Positions 1 through 11,906 of a stretch of 64,000 bases of DNA are shown here, one piece after another; within the stretch, counting starts at the first letter, position 1; every line of letters starts with the position of its first letter. Both the position numbers and the translations under genes were made by a program. This stretch comes from Meconema thalassinum. Lineage: Eukaryota; Arthropoda; Insecta; Orthoptera; Tettigoniidae. The notes beneath the pieces are model-generated. The model was given only the letters and a program-made list of their open reading frames with translations. It made no database searches and was not told where the DNA came from. The stretch covers positions 146,309,099 to 146,373,098 of the forward strand of contig OX336389.2 of assembly GCA_946902985.2 (NCBI GenBank), written 5' to 3'.

Positions 1-2249
1 TTCTGGGTGTACGAACGTTCCTCATAGTCAAATTGGACACTATTTAAATTTGTATTTTCAGTCAGAAATCACTTTATCAAATCTCCTAATTTCATTATAT
101 CCAAGGTTAGGACCGAGGAGATTCATTGACCCTATTCAACTAAATATTCTTTTTCTCTCGATATGAGTTTTAAATATTTTTTTTGCAGTCCACAGCAAGT
201 AATAAGTTAGATTGAATCCCTGAGGTAGGATAGGACTGGATATTTTATTTTGGTTGTTACTTGTTCGTTTGTGGGCTGAAAATAAATGAAACCTTTTTGA
301 CTTTATGAACGTTTTTGCACTTCTGATTTTTACTAATCTGTATTTTCTTTTCAGTGTTAGGGTTGATTTGGATCTAGGGGGAAATTGATTTTCCCAGGTA
401 CGCCTCTCCTTTTAACCACACCGAGATCACTCGAGGTCTCATTCCTCCGGCATTTCTTTTTCTGATCAAATTGCACCTAGATCCCAATCAGATTTTTCAT
501 TTATGCTTTGATCCCGGTTTTTTCGGCGTGTATCGCGATGTCTTTTGCCGGGCCATCCGATCCACTGTCGATGGACGGGGACAGTAGTAAAAATAGGTCT
601 CAGTCTGAATGATACTGTAGTATTGCAATTGCAGCTATTTGCAATACACTGCTCACTGATGTGCTTCCTTTACATGTTAAATGGTCTGCAATATAGTAGT
701 CAGATACTCTTCAATTTCGGAATGTGTCATTACCTTGATGCTTGAAAAAATTCTATGGTATATGCGACTTGTTATATGAAGAGGTAGTCAGTAAATATCA
801 ACACTGTACCCTTCACGAAACATGCTAACATAAGCACTATATTATTTCAGAGAACAATAAATATGCATACAATAAATATGCATACGTCCATACCCAAAAT
901 ATATAATGTGGATGTGTAAACCCTCTAACCCTAGAGCATTCTCAAATCATATATGGATGAACACAAAAAATTGTCAGTACGTATCATTTGAACGTGCACA
1001 AAACCGCTCTCACAATAACCATTCTGGAACATTACCGTTTGTTGATTACCCCCTCTCCCTAAAATATTCACAGAACATATGATATGGAAGTGAACTGAAC
1101 GCCTCACTATCAAAATTCAAGGAATATATATTGATTGATGTGCTTACCCCTGTAACTAAAACTTTTATGGAATTTAACATATGGAATTATACATATCCTC
1201 TTTCCCTGTAAAATACCCAGAATATTTTATTCAGGTGTGTGAAAAATCCTCTCTATGACTCTTCTCTTGAAACTGATGAACCAATAGCATGCTCAAAATG
1301 TGTGAAACTGCCTTCCAGCGGCTAAGGATGATCAGGTTGTCTTTAAATCCTTTTCTTTCATTGAAAGCTGGGCACTATTTTAGAGCAATACATGAATTGT
1401 CTCCCATCATTACGATAGAAACATCAGTTAATTACTTTATTTACATTTTTTCACAATAAAATACAAAGTAAATTTACTTATTCCCAAATTGAATATGACT
1501 GATGGCCACTATAGGGTTTGAATCTTAAAACCTACTCCTATGCCGATTCAAATATATTACATGAATACCGCCACCAGCCAAAATGTATTAAAATATGAGT
1601 CTTCAATTAAACTAACACCTTTTAGTGAATTCTGCATTACAAGAAAACAAGAGAGTTGTACTGGCCAACAGGCGAGAATATTTTTGCCCAGCCTACTGAT
1701 TAAATGATTCACAAGAAACACGGCATTTGCCTGCTGTGAATGAAATTGGTTATATTTTTACAAACTATTAAGAGAACTCTTTTTTGAATGTAGTAGTTAA
1801 ACATTAAGGATAAACTGGATTCTCCTTAGACAAATCTTACAAGCATATTCTCTTCAATCACATATAAGTAGCCTTATCCCGGGAAGAATTAATATATAAT
1901 GCCAAAAATATGCATTATGACTGATTCAAGCAATGGTTTTACATGCCCACTTTAAATTACCATGTGCTTCACTAATATCCCACTTTCTAACACTCATTTC
2001 TCGCCTAATATAAGTGATTTTGCTTGAGACTGCAAGAACAAATTATTCTTATTTGAAATTTATTTTTGAACAAGCTTTGCTCAAATGAACTACTTGATTA
2101 TGGTTCTGTTTTATGCTCCGCATGTAAAAGAGAGATATTGTTTCTATACACTATGAACTCAAACGTGTTACACGGGTACAATTCAATGATCGCATGCGTT
2201 TACCAATATCAATTAGCACGTGATTTTTCAAAGCTCCTTACTATATGAA
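1..2249. other. Anonymous AT-rich non-coding DNA
   Basis: I see no convincing coding region in this stretch. Open frames are about 60-66 codons, lack recognisable motifs and are what AT-rich DNA gives by chance. A short direct repeat of the text AATAAATATGCATAC occurs near 857-885. Nothing else is supported. Confidence 0.6.
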
Positions 2250-2325
2250 TATGGCTTCTTGACCAGTGTGAGTCACATGTGTCTTCAAACAGCCCTTGTG
2301 TGTGTTACTTAAATATGCCTTATCC
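2250..2325 (-). pseudogene. C2H2 zinc-finger remnant (weak)
   Basis: Read on the minus strand this stretch gives GCLKTHVTHTGQEAIFI, which matches the distal half of a C2H2 finger (Leu-x2-His-x3-His followed by a TGQ-type linker). The cysteine half is not recognisable. It is the first of a series of same-strand finger remnants over the first 11.4 kb. It is short, so a chance match remains possible. Confidence 0.35.
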
Positions 2326-2428
2326 TGACTAAGAAGTCACATGCGACTCTTAAAAGATACTCTTTGCGTAAATGTAGCAGCGCATATACCACTTCAGGTT
2401 GGCGCAAGACCAATATGAATGACGCTCG

Positions 2429-2760
2429 TCAAAAATAAACAAACCATATTGCCATGAAGCACAGTGCGGACGGACTTATTTCTTTAGCAGTGTCCACCAC
2501 TGCCGTACACAATTGAGATCTGTGAATACCATTCTCCGGAAGAGACGCATTGGCAATGTTCGAGCAAGGGCTACCGTCAACGAAAATTGTTATTGGGCCG
2601 AAATAGTCAGAGAAACCTTTCACTACAGGTGGCCAGATAGTATCCCAGTAACGTTTCCCTGTCATGCGCCCTGATAGTATACAAGAAAGGTTTGGCGACG
2701 ATTAATGGTACCACCACAAAACTTTGCACCTCCTCCTTCCTGTTGGTATCAGTCTCAGAT
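2429..2760 (-). pseudogene. Tc1/mariner-like transposase fragment, frameshifted
   Basis: A minus-strand frame reads MTGKRYWDTIWPPVVKG and then GPITIFVDGSPCSNIANASLPENGI. This resembles the part of Tc1-family DDE transposases around the second catalytic aspartate (usual pattern: TG-x-RY, then a PDFIFMDDNARPHRA-like block and a following GI). The upstream part continues in a different frame at about 2607-2760, implying a frameshift. The asparagine-arginine-proline-histidine block is eroded to GSPCSNIANA, so the copy is dead. Assignment rests on the order of these short motifs only. Confidence 0.45.
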
Positions 2761-3149
2761 ATATTGGTCGTGCATACGTTCACCGGGTCAGCTCCACATT
2801 TGCTCAGATCAATCCCCATTGACACAGGTGAGTGGACATACCCAATATACACGCATGCAAGAACGACTAATGGACTTGAGACCACTGCGACTCATGGCCA
2901 GCAATATGCAATCTTACATTTACGTGTGTAAAGATCAATTATCAGCAAGTTTACTGCACATGAGGGACATATGAGCGGTTATTATGCACGATGGATCATC
3001 GTGTGTATTACTCTTTCCTTCGTAGAAAAAAATTCCAGCATGTGTTTATCAAAAAATAACTTTCCAAAATAGATTTCTTATGTACAACGAAGGAGGTGTG
3101 ACTTCAAAGAATCAATTCAAGAAAGAAATGCTCTTTATATACTACATGT

Positions 3150-3455
3150 GCCGGCCCAATGGTGTTGGGTTAGCATGCCTTCCTCTCACCCGGAAGCTCT
3201 TGGTTTGAATCCCAGCACCGTCAGGAATTTTGGAAACAGACGTGAGGGCCGGAATGAGGTACACTCAGCCTCGTATAGTCAAATGAGTAGCTGTCTGACC
3301 GTGAGGAACCGACCAGGTCTCGAAAGCTATGATTAACGGCCGAGGGGACCCGATGAACTGCCCGCGCGTCACCCCTATATCTGCAGCCTAAACGGCTGGG
3401 CAGTGGTCGCTCAGTAGTCCTAGGCCCTTCATGGGCTGTGGTGCCAGTGGGTAAT
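3150..3455 (+). repeat. tRNA-derived SINE, family 1, copy 1
   Basis: The head has tRNA-like promoter elements, including a B-box-like GGTTTGAATCCCAGC after a TCTCACCCGGAAG segment. The body runs through ACGTGAGGGC and ends in a conserved tail with GGGCAGTGGTCGCTCAGTAG and TAGGCCCTTCATGGG. A second copy of the same family lies at about 55,820-56,135 with matching head, body and tail in the same order, which is the main evidence that this is a dispersed element. No intact cloverleaf is present, so it is not a tRNA gene. Confidence 0.75.
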
Positions 3456-3534
3456 TTATTATCATATACATGAATGTGTTTTTAGTAGATCGGAGTAAAG
3501 GTTGCTCTACATGTACCACAGATATACCAGTATG

Positions 3535-3790
3535 GAAGAACACGTGTTTCCATAAATTGTCCTTCTCAGATAATCTAGCTAACATGTACCATGGGAATGA
3601 GTTTTAAGCCCACTATGGAACATCATGTGTTTCTTCAATTTTCCTATCTCAGCAAATTTTGCTTCGCATGTTACATATGAAAAGGATTTATGACCACTAT
3701 GGATCATCACGTTTTTCTTCAATTCCCTTTCCTGAGTAAATTTTGCTTCGCATGTACCACATGGGAAGGGGTTTAATACCACTATGAGTC
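3535..3790 (-). pseudogene. C2H2 zinc-finger array remnant (about three fingers)
   Basis: The minus strand encodes PFPCGTCEAKFTQERELKK, then CEAKFAEIGKLKKHMMFHSG, then after a frameshift ARLSEKDNLWKHVFFHTG. The spacing is that of tandem C2H2 fingers with HSGxK linkers, but ligands are lost: the first finger has Asn for its first His, the second has Tyr and the third His for the first Cys. The loss of metal ligands and the frameshift mark it as a decayed gene or exon. Fingers of the same style recur at 6.87, 9.90, 10.73 and 11.27 kb on the same strand. Confidence 0.7.
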
Positions 3791-3899
3791 AACAAGTTTT
3801 GCCCGCTGGCCGGAGGTTTCGGGGAGCCTCCTGTTTCAAATGACCCTTCCGAGACCCTCTTCCAGTTAACACACAAGTATGGGGGACGATACATTCATA

Positions 3900-6860
3900 G
3901 GCTGGTGTAGCACAAAAGTCTGCGCTCGGGGGTGTCGGGAATTAGTGAGGTTCGATCTTTAACCAGCTCAGAGGAATGCATCGATAACAAAACTAAACAA
4001 GAAAGAGAGGTCAGTCTTAGGTTAAAATCACAAATAAATTTTAATGAGAATAGATCCCTAGCCTAGCATGAGAGTTGCAAACGGCTAGTCTGATACTATT
4101 CTGCCCCGAAAGAAATATAAAAAGAAAGTCATAAACAAGATCTAAATTGCTCTCATGGTCCTAATACAAAATTCGACAAAATGAACAAGCTAAGAGAATG
4201 GCACGTAAGATCGGCCCTAAGCAATTACATCGAAATAACTTACGGGTGGATCAAACATCAAAAGAATTTACAGCAAAGCAAGACATTTACTTGTTTACAA
4301 ATACTAGAACATTTACATTTAGTAGCAAGGGGAAAATTTGTCCTATGCTATGATGGTGCCATCTCTAGCATTTATTTTTAGAGTTAAGTGTTTAGCTAGT
4401 CCTAGATATCATTAATTAATAAACGAGATGCGTTTATTACTAGGAAAATCAAGGTATGTGCACAATGTTGCTGAATAAAAAAATTATGCTAATACAACAC
4501 AAATGCATACAATAATTCAGCACTCCTATGGTTGTGCAATTGGCACTGCCTACATACTCGATTTGTTACTGTTTGTAACAAGCGGTCATAGTGTCAAAGT
4601 GTTAAGAAAAATAGAAAATATAGGAAAGCCTGCAAATGCGATAGTAATTAGACAATTACATCGATTCATATTGCTACTAATCTGATGTGTGTGCTTCAGT
4701 TATCACATCACCAATTAGTGGTCGACTAATCATGTGAAAATGTATCAAAATGTTTCTACAATAGCTTAACAATATCCAAGTGTTAACATTTGGTCCAGAA
4801 AAATAGTTTATTTTTAATGCTTATAAATTTTATATAGGTTCGGGGGGATTATAAAATTTGTTAGTTTTCAAAACCCTATTTTTGATTATTATTAGAGTTT
4901 CACACAATTATTTATTCTTGCCAGTATTGTTGTTCAATTTATGGACCTTTAAAAGCGTTCAGTGTATTCAGGTAACGTTTGTATCCAACTTAAGCAAATT
5001 ACTCAATAGTTCAATAGTTTACGAGACACCCTGTGTCTTCATCAATATTTCATCACACTTATTATCCATCCTATGTCTTAACCAATTATTTTACTCTTAT
5101 TTCGGATCCATTGATCCAGGCGCCTTCGGTTTTGGTACGACTTTAGTCAGTTCATTACAACCGATATAATCACAATAACAATGTCGCAGGTATTCATCCA
5201 TCGTCACGACTCATATAATACTCTTAATTTACAAAAGTGTGGAATCCTAATTGATACACGTTTGAATTGCTGGTAATAAAGATTATGTGTACAAAAACAC
5301 ATCCTGACAACGCTTTAAATGAACATAAAGGTTTCTGATACAAGCGAACTGTATGTGTGCGTTTATAAAATTAACTCTTCCCTGAATAAATCGAACCTGC
5401 GTTCATTTGGTTACAAAATACAATTTCATTCGTAGCCTGTGTGGCTTCTATTAAAGAAATAAACCTGTTGTCAAGTATTGTTCTGGCCAATAAATGTGAG
5501 TAAAGGAACTCTGCATTCCACTTGTAATAATGTCAAGAATCTCACAGCCTTCTAAAACAAAATATTAATCCACTTCCTAGAATCGAGTGTGCTGTGTAGT
5601 GAACTTGTCTCGTAACCTTGGCCTCGATTTAACATTGTCAAACTAGTTTATTTGCCATCAGCCTGACAAAATAAAAGTTGATAATACCTGTTTTTAAATG
5701 ATACGAATGAGCATTGGAAATCCAGCCTTCCTGGCTTCTATAAATGTTTAATAAACTATTAATTTCCACACGCGTCTTATAACTAGCAACCTGCATTGTG
5801 CACTAAATAAATGAAACCAAAATAAACTACTGTGCTGTTTTCCACTCTTACAATACGCTATAAATATTTGATCTGACTTACAGATTCAGCGTCACTTGGT
5901 TCGAGTTCCGCCATGAGATGTTGTATGCGGTCTCGTGCATGGCTTTAGGTTACCATTTCATTGTGTCTGGACATCCTCCGTCGTCAATTCCCCACGCATG
6001 ATTTAGCGATCACATGCCATCGCGTGGTTGGAGTTATATCTGAAGATCTGCTGGTTTATCATTATTGCAATGTTAGCGTTGGTAAAAATGTAGCACATAA
6101 TTAAATAAAACTGTCGCGCACTGCAGCTAATATGCGGTAAGAAATTGCCCATTTCACTCCGCCACCGGCTCTAATTTCTGTCGCTTGTGCGACACTCACT
6201 CGTGACATGCACTGATATTTACACAAGAAAATATTAACAAAAAATAAATCAAAATCACCGCCCATCCGGCAAATAAAGTTGTACTTGTAGATATTGTACA
6301 GTTACACAGTTAATTAAATCCACAGTTTATAAAACACTGAAACATGTGTGCGTGCGTGAGAATGAGACCATGCGGTCGCAAAGTTTTCTTCGCACAAGTC
6401 CTTCATTTCACCTCGGATAATAATAAAAATATTTTACAGTTCTCGTTGTGGTGAATGTCTTCAATCGTTCAATTATAACACAATTCCATGATGGCTATCC
6501 GTAAGAAAGTTATTCGTAGATTTTTCCTGCCACATGGTTTCCATTCACTTGTGCTCCATCATGCACATGTTGTGTCTTCCACAGACGAATAGGAACTGGT
6601 GTTACCAAATATGGCGTGCTCTCAGTACATGAGCTGGCCGTGTAAATTGATAGTTTCTTCGATTCACGAAGTATGCTGTACTTCAAATATGCAGAATTAC
6701 TTAGTTATAATCATAGTAGATTTTTGGAATGTGAACAATAAGTAAAAATATAATCATAAGCGATATTGCTTCAGATTCTTCCCGCCGCTCGCAGGGAATG
6801 TTCAGTTACATTTCAGCATAAGTTTTCGTCTCTGTTGCCTGAGAAAACATGCGTCAACGG
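3900..6860. other. Long non-coding stretch, no feature recognised
   Basis: This is AT-rich DNA with no supported gene. The longest frame, 103 codons at about 4858-5169, is hydrophobic, low in complexity and carries no motif, so I do not call it. No tandem array or tRNA-like head was seen. Confidence 0.5.
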
Positions 6861-6861
6861 G

Positions 6862-7000
6862 CGCAATGTGTTGCTTCAAATCGCATTTCTAGGCAAATTT
6901 TTCTTCGCATGTACCATATGAATGGGGTTTAAGACCACTATGGAACAACATGTGCCATTTCAAACGATTTTTCTCAGCAAATTTTGTTTCGCATGTACTG
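6862..7000 (-). pseudogene. C2H2 zinc-finger remnant (two partial fingers)
   Basis: The minus strand reads TCETKFAEKNRLKWHMLFHSGLKPH followed by YGTCEEKFA, an in-frame stop, and KCDLKQH. This matches the finger style of the remnants at 3.5-3.8 kb (CEAKFAE...LKKHMMFHSG). The in-frame stop and the missing first cysteines indicate decay. Confidence 0.6.
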
Positions 7001-8976
7001 TACCCGTATTACCTACCAATACCTGTTGAATCCCTCGATGACAGCTGGATCGTAGAACCTGAAAATCCCCGGCTACAAAAAAAAAACAAGTTCTACCAAC
7101 AGACAAAGGGATATTAGGGCCACTCGAATACCTAACAGGATGTATTAAGACTGACCAAGGCTCAGAGAAAGAAAAAACTAGCTCAAAACACAAGAATTCT
7201 TCAAAAGGAAGAAAGAATCTGAAAGGTGTGTTAAACCCTAAAATACCTAGCGATGGCTCCCTTAATTCACCCTTCCATCACCTCTATAAAGCATGACGCA
7301 ATAATTAAAACCAAATAATAAATTAGTTTATTGCAAGAATAAACATGACAAGACATATAATTTTTGTCGATACCACGACCAATCAAAAATATCATTAATT
7401 ATACTGGATTGTCTTTCATCTATGGAATATGGGAAGGCTTCCAAAATGTATTACCCATTATCTCAACTAACTTTTAGTTTTTTCAGAAATAAGGTCTAAT
7501 AATAATGATTTTCGATCCCATAGGATAAGCACACACAAAAAAATTTATATGAATTGAATAAATTGGATTCACTTCGGTTCATTAACTTAATGAACATCTT
7601 ACACAAAAATACCCTGATTATAACCAATAATCTTACACGACATTTTCAATAGCATTATATGGTCTTGTTTTTTAACGATGAAATTATTGTGGCATATTTT
7701 AGAATATACAAATTTATTCATGATTCTAGAATAATTTCGATTATTTTCCTCCCACTGATTTAATGTCACGACATTCATTTCTGCTTAAATTTGTTTAATT
7801 GTTTCATTTCTCTTTTCAGGGTATTTCTGCCGAACAGTTAAGTTAAGCAAAAATTAATCATAGATTCAGCATTACATAGTTATCGGTGATCCTTGTTAAA
7901 CATACATGCTATGGCAAAGTCGTTATAATTTTACTGGACATACTGAACTGGATATCCACTCAAGAGTTTCAATAATAATGCTCAGAAAAATACTAATCTT
8001 CACACAGGCATAACTTCAATATAATAACAGCAATAAAGTCACCTATGACATACAATATTAACCATACTAGGTTAAATACAACGCCCCTCTGGGTTGAAAC
8101 CTCATTTAATCTATTCTTGATTGGCACACGTTGCTCAATCTTCAACAAGTAAATTTGCTTCACAGAGCACTGTATCGAAATATTGAAACACAAGAGCATT
8201 ATTCCTAATACATGTCTCTTAAATTCTAACATGCACCTATAATTGGTGTCTTACTGTTTTAAATCCACAATTATGAAAATCAGCTGTTTGTAATACAAGC
8301 CTGAACTCGTGCTCAGAAAAAGAATTTGATTCTGTAACAGGTTATTAACAAAGACTAGTGGATTCTAGAAATACTCCACCTATTTATAGAAAACATGCCT
8401 TACATTGATGTGTTACAATATTCAAAGTTCTTAAACGTATGACTTATAGTAAGTCATCCCTGGGATTATCCTCGCAAATTTGGATGTCCATCAAACACCC
8501 ACTTAATAGAGAAAAACTATTGCAACAGAGGCAATGATATCAATTTAATCCAGTGTTAACTTCATAAGAGAAGAGAAGTATATCACTCACAACCACTCAA
8601 AACTGAGGTTGTAAAAACGATTATAAAAATATATCAAATCTCAAAATAAGATCTTCCCTGAATTTCCCGAACGCGAAAATATCGGTGGATTAATCCTACA
8701 GCATGAATCTAGGTTAAGTACAGAGGCTAAGCGACTAATGATCCATTAGAACAATCCACTTCGAAAATCACGCTTAGAAAATACAAGTTAAATCTGTTAA
8801 TAAACTGATGAAAAATAGTCTAAAGACTCGAAGTAACTTTCAGAATAACTGGATCCGAAAACTTCCTAATATCGTTACAATAATTAGCAAAGAAAAATTC
8901 TCCTCAGAGAATAAGTTAATCCAAGCGAAAGTGCTTAAAGTACAAATGCACTAGAAAATGTAAAACTCGGCCAGAG
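7001..8976. other. Non-coding stretch, no feature recognised
   Basis: AT-rich sequence with only short spurious frames. I see no array, tRNA-like head or transposon motif. Confidence 0.5.
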
Positions 8977-9200
8977 TTCTCAACGCCACTGGAAAAAAAT
9001 GCGTTACTAAAATATTTTTATACAAAAATCTGGAGATCTTCCTCCTACAGGGACTTCTCGGCAATGAGGATGTGCATATCAGTTTAAATTCTCAACGCCA
9101 CTGGAAAAAAATGCGTTACTAAAATATTTTTATACAAAAATCTGGAGATCTTCCTCCTACAGGGACTTCTCGGCAATGAGGATGAGCATATCAGTTTAAA
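8977..9200. repeat. Tandem duplication of a 112-bp unit
   Basis: The unit starting TTCTCAACGCCACTGG and ending CAGTTTAAA occurs twice head to tail, at 8977-9088 and 9089-9200. The copies differ at one visible base (GTGCAT versus GAGCAT), so the duplication is recent relative to the surrounding decayed DNA. It lies in non-coding sequence. Confidence 0.9.
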
Positions 9201-9879
9201 TACTATAAAATACTATTGAAATTTTAAATTTATCAATCAAAAATACAAAAAGGATGCACTCATTTTTATGAGTCAAAATCCTGACATCATAGAAGGTCAG
9301 CTTCGAAATAGGCATCGAACCTGCACTCTCTACTCAACCATTTAATCTACAAAAATCAAAATATGGCAATTTGTGGTAGCTCAAATGCCCACGCTACACT
9401 ACGGTAACAAGTTGAAGTGAACTGTACCTTTGGCGAATCTGGATGTGGAAAAAAAGGATATCGTTGGCCATTCTAGGCTCCAGACCAACACAAGACACGC
9501 CGGACTCCAACTGGGTCCCCAGAGAACGAACCATTGTCCTCCTAGGCTCGAACAACTCCAGACCGGTCGAAATGTCCCAATTTATCCTGGCGATATCTTT
9601 CCACACGCATTAGAATACAGAAACCGCAAACAGTTTATCAACTCGTCATGAAGCGAGAGTGAATTCGAACAACCGCTAAATAGTTCCACTATGCGAATGT
9701 GACCAAGTTCACATGAGTCCCCGCGATCCATTGCATTACGAAACTCGCTTGTACACTTCATAGTAAATGAACGTTGCTGCAAACTGCTCCCGCTATCGCT
9801 ATGCTAATGCAGTAGCATATTCCTATTGTAATCTAGCCTATCATCATAATGGATATAGGCTTCATTGTATTCCTTCCCT

Positions 9880-9945
9880 CTGACACCTTGCTTAAGAATG
9901 TGCTTTTTTAAAGAAGTATTGCCACTATGAAAAGTTTGGATCAAC
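9880..9945 (-). pseudogene. C2H2 zinc-finger remnant (weak)
   Basis: The minus strand reads FHSGNTSLKKHILK, a fusion of a HSG linker to the distal LKKH half of a finger, consistent with an internal deletion in a finger array like those at 3.5 and 6.9 kb. It is short and could be chance if considered alone. Confidence 0.4.
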
Positions 9946-10727
9946 TCTAGGTTGCATTTCCATGAAGTTTTACAAGCACCGTGTTACGACATAACGCACA
10001 CGAACTGGCGGCCGGGATAATGAATGTTTCCTTCCGCAAGGTCCGTTAGAGGCGGTGGAAACACGGTCGCAAAGATAAATATATTACATGTTTTAAACCG
10101 TGTTTGATTCCCATTATGCAAGTCTCTACTTCACGTAGAATGCTGAACGAACTAGCTTATACACTTCGGCACGCTCACACGTTTTGAAAATCCCGTTAAC
10201 TTGCGATTTCAATTTTACTATTTGCCGAGGTTATCACTGCACGCTGTCAGTTTCACGAGTCCCTGCTCTCCACACGTGGTCGCCTGAGGGAGACATACGT
10301 TACCACCACTCCCCTAACGCGACGAGTCGATATGAATCGCAGTCGTAGTATATTCACTAGTAACTTAACAAATCTTCTTCTGTTTTTCATACTTGCTTTG
10401 TAATAGCTTTCTGCCATGGAAATATGCATACAGACATAAATAAATGCTCACATATAGCGATAAATATACTTTAATTCGTATTAATCATTCTCAGGTGAAT
10501 CGATCGATATAATGTTAGACAATGTCAATATGATTATTAACGACGTCCTTCGGGCTTCTCATCGGAAATACTAGCTCTACCGATCCATTCATGATAGCAG
10601 AACCTTTGCTTGCTGTAGACCAGCTGTTATGATAGACTTCAGTGGCTAGCTGGAATGTTACAGGGCGTTCCAAAATACTGTATCCATATCTGTACTTAAG
10701 ACCTTTAGGAATAGTGGTACAGTACCA

Positions 10728-10920
10728 CATGAATAGGGTTTAAAATCACAATGGATCAGCGTGTGTTTCTTCATACCGCTCTTCTCAGTAAATTTACCTC
10801 TCCATATATCACAGGAGTAAGGTTTATGACCACTATGGAGCGACATGTGTTCCATCACATTACCTTTTTGACTAAACCTCGCTCCACATATACCACGGGA
10901 ATGTGGCTTTAGACCCCTAT
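10728..10920 (-). pseudogene. C2H2 zinc-finger remnant (two fingers)
   Basis: The minus strand encodes GICGARFSQKGNVMEHMSLHSGHK then YSCDIWRGKFTEKSGMKKHTLIH and KPYSCGT. The linker spacing is canonical. The first finger has Arg in place of the first Cys (HSRGIC) and the second has Trp in place of the second Cys (CDIW). The frame is otherwise open, so this could be a recently decayed exon of a zinc-finger gene. Confidence 0.65.
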
Positions 10921-11229
10921 GGATTATAATAATTATTAAGGATAAGTGCGCACAATGTGCATTACATTAATTATTTACAAAATTCTGTAAGCGATGACAA
11001 CCTTTTAGTACACACGAGAGCGTGGTAAGTATCCCATGCCTTTTGACACAATTTACAAGTAGTTCTTGTAGCAAATCGCTGTATTGTCTTGTGGATGGTA
11101 GTTGGTGAACCAGTCGGAGTTCTTTTATAAAGAAAGGTTCCCCCGCTAGTTCATACGCCAGTCTCGATGGGGTGAATTTTGACAAACAAAGCAGTCTTTT
11201 TAATAATAAGGCTTTCACTTTCTCTATAG

Positions 11230-11384
11230 ATTATAATGTGTGCCTTCAAACTGAATTTCCTAGGAAAGTTTGCTCCACATTTACCACAGGAATGTGGTTC
11301 TAGAGTTCTATGAACCAGCATGTGTGTCTTCAAATAAACTTTCTTAGTAATGTTTGCTCCGCATATCATGCATATATATGGCAT
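11230..11384 (-). pseudogene. C2H2 zinc-finger exon or remnant (two fingers, one intact)
   Basis: The frame starting at 11,384 on the minus strand encodes YICMICGANITKKVYLKTHMLVH, a complete C-x2-C-x12-H-x3-H finger, then HSCGKCGANFPRKFSLKAHIIIY, where the last His is Tyr. It is the best preserved and most 5' of the minus-strand series. I cannot tell whether it was the first zinc-finger exon of a spliced gene whose later exons are the remnants at 10.8, 9.9, 6.9 and 3.6 kb, or an independent fragment. Downstream the frame runs into sequence without fingers. Confidence 0.55.
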
Positions 11385-11399
11385 TATACAGCTATGAGT

Positions 11400-11838
11400 T
11401 GAGATATTTATGTTATCATTTTGATTGAATGAGGCTACGAATCAATCTCTTGGTAAAGTGTTTTCGGAATTGTGGTTGTTTCTGTAAATAATTTTTAATG
11501 TTAGTATGAGTAAAAGACCCACTACCATTATAATATCAAAAATTAAAAGCACAATTCCAGATAAATATAAGCCTACAATAATCTTCTGTATTCGTAGACA
11601 TAGATACAGATGACTCAATGTAATGCGTATGATGATGATCGGAAATAGTCACCCAGGGAAATATTTTAGCCGCATATTATTTGTTCAGGCAATAACACCC
11701 TTATCAATAGCAGTACAATCGTTAAAAGCAGTTAATTACGATACGTTAGAAGATCAAGGGGAACGTAATAATAACTTTGCGGTCAAGAGATCTAACTAGT
11801 TCGTTTCTACTCTTCAATGAAGCGGTGTTCATGCAGTC
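11400..11838. other. Non-coding flank of LINE-A
   Basis: I see nothing recognisable between the zinc-finger remnant and the LINE-A target-site duplication. Confidence 0.5.
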
Positions 11839-11852
11839 AATATATATTATAC
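11839..11852. repeat. LINE-A target-site duplication, 5' copy
   Basis: The 14-bp text AATATATATTATAC occurs here and again at 16,727-16,740, immediately flanking the element. This defines the insertion boundaries and shows the copy is full length. Confidence 0.9.
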
Positions 11853-11906
11853 CAGTTTTAACCAAGCAAGCAAGGTGAACAGACGTGCAGTGAAGTGTAA
11901 GGAAGA

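Noticed and set aside
2692..2974. Plus-strand frames of 79 and 89 codons
   Set aside because: They lie antisense to the Tc1-like fragment, whose motifs give a better explanation of the region.
4858..5169. 103-codon plus-strand frame as a membrane protein
   Set aside because: Phe/Leu/Ile/Ser-rich as expected from T-rich DNA; no homologous motif, repeat copy or regulatory context.
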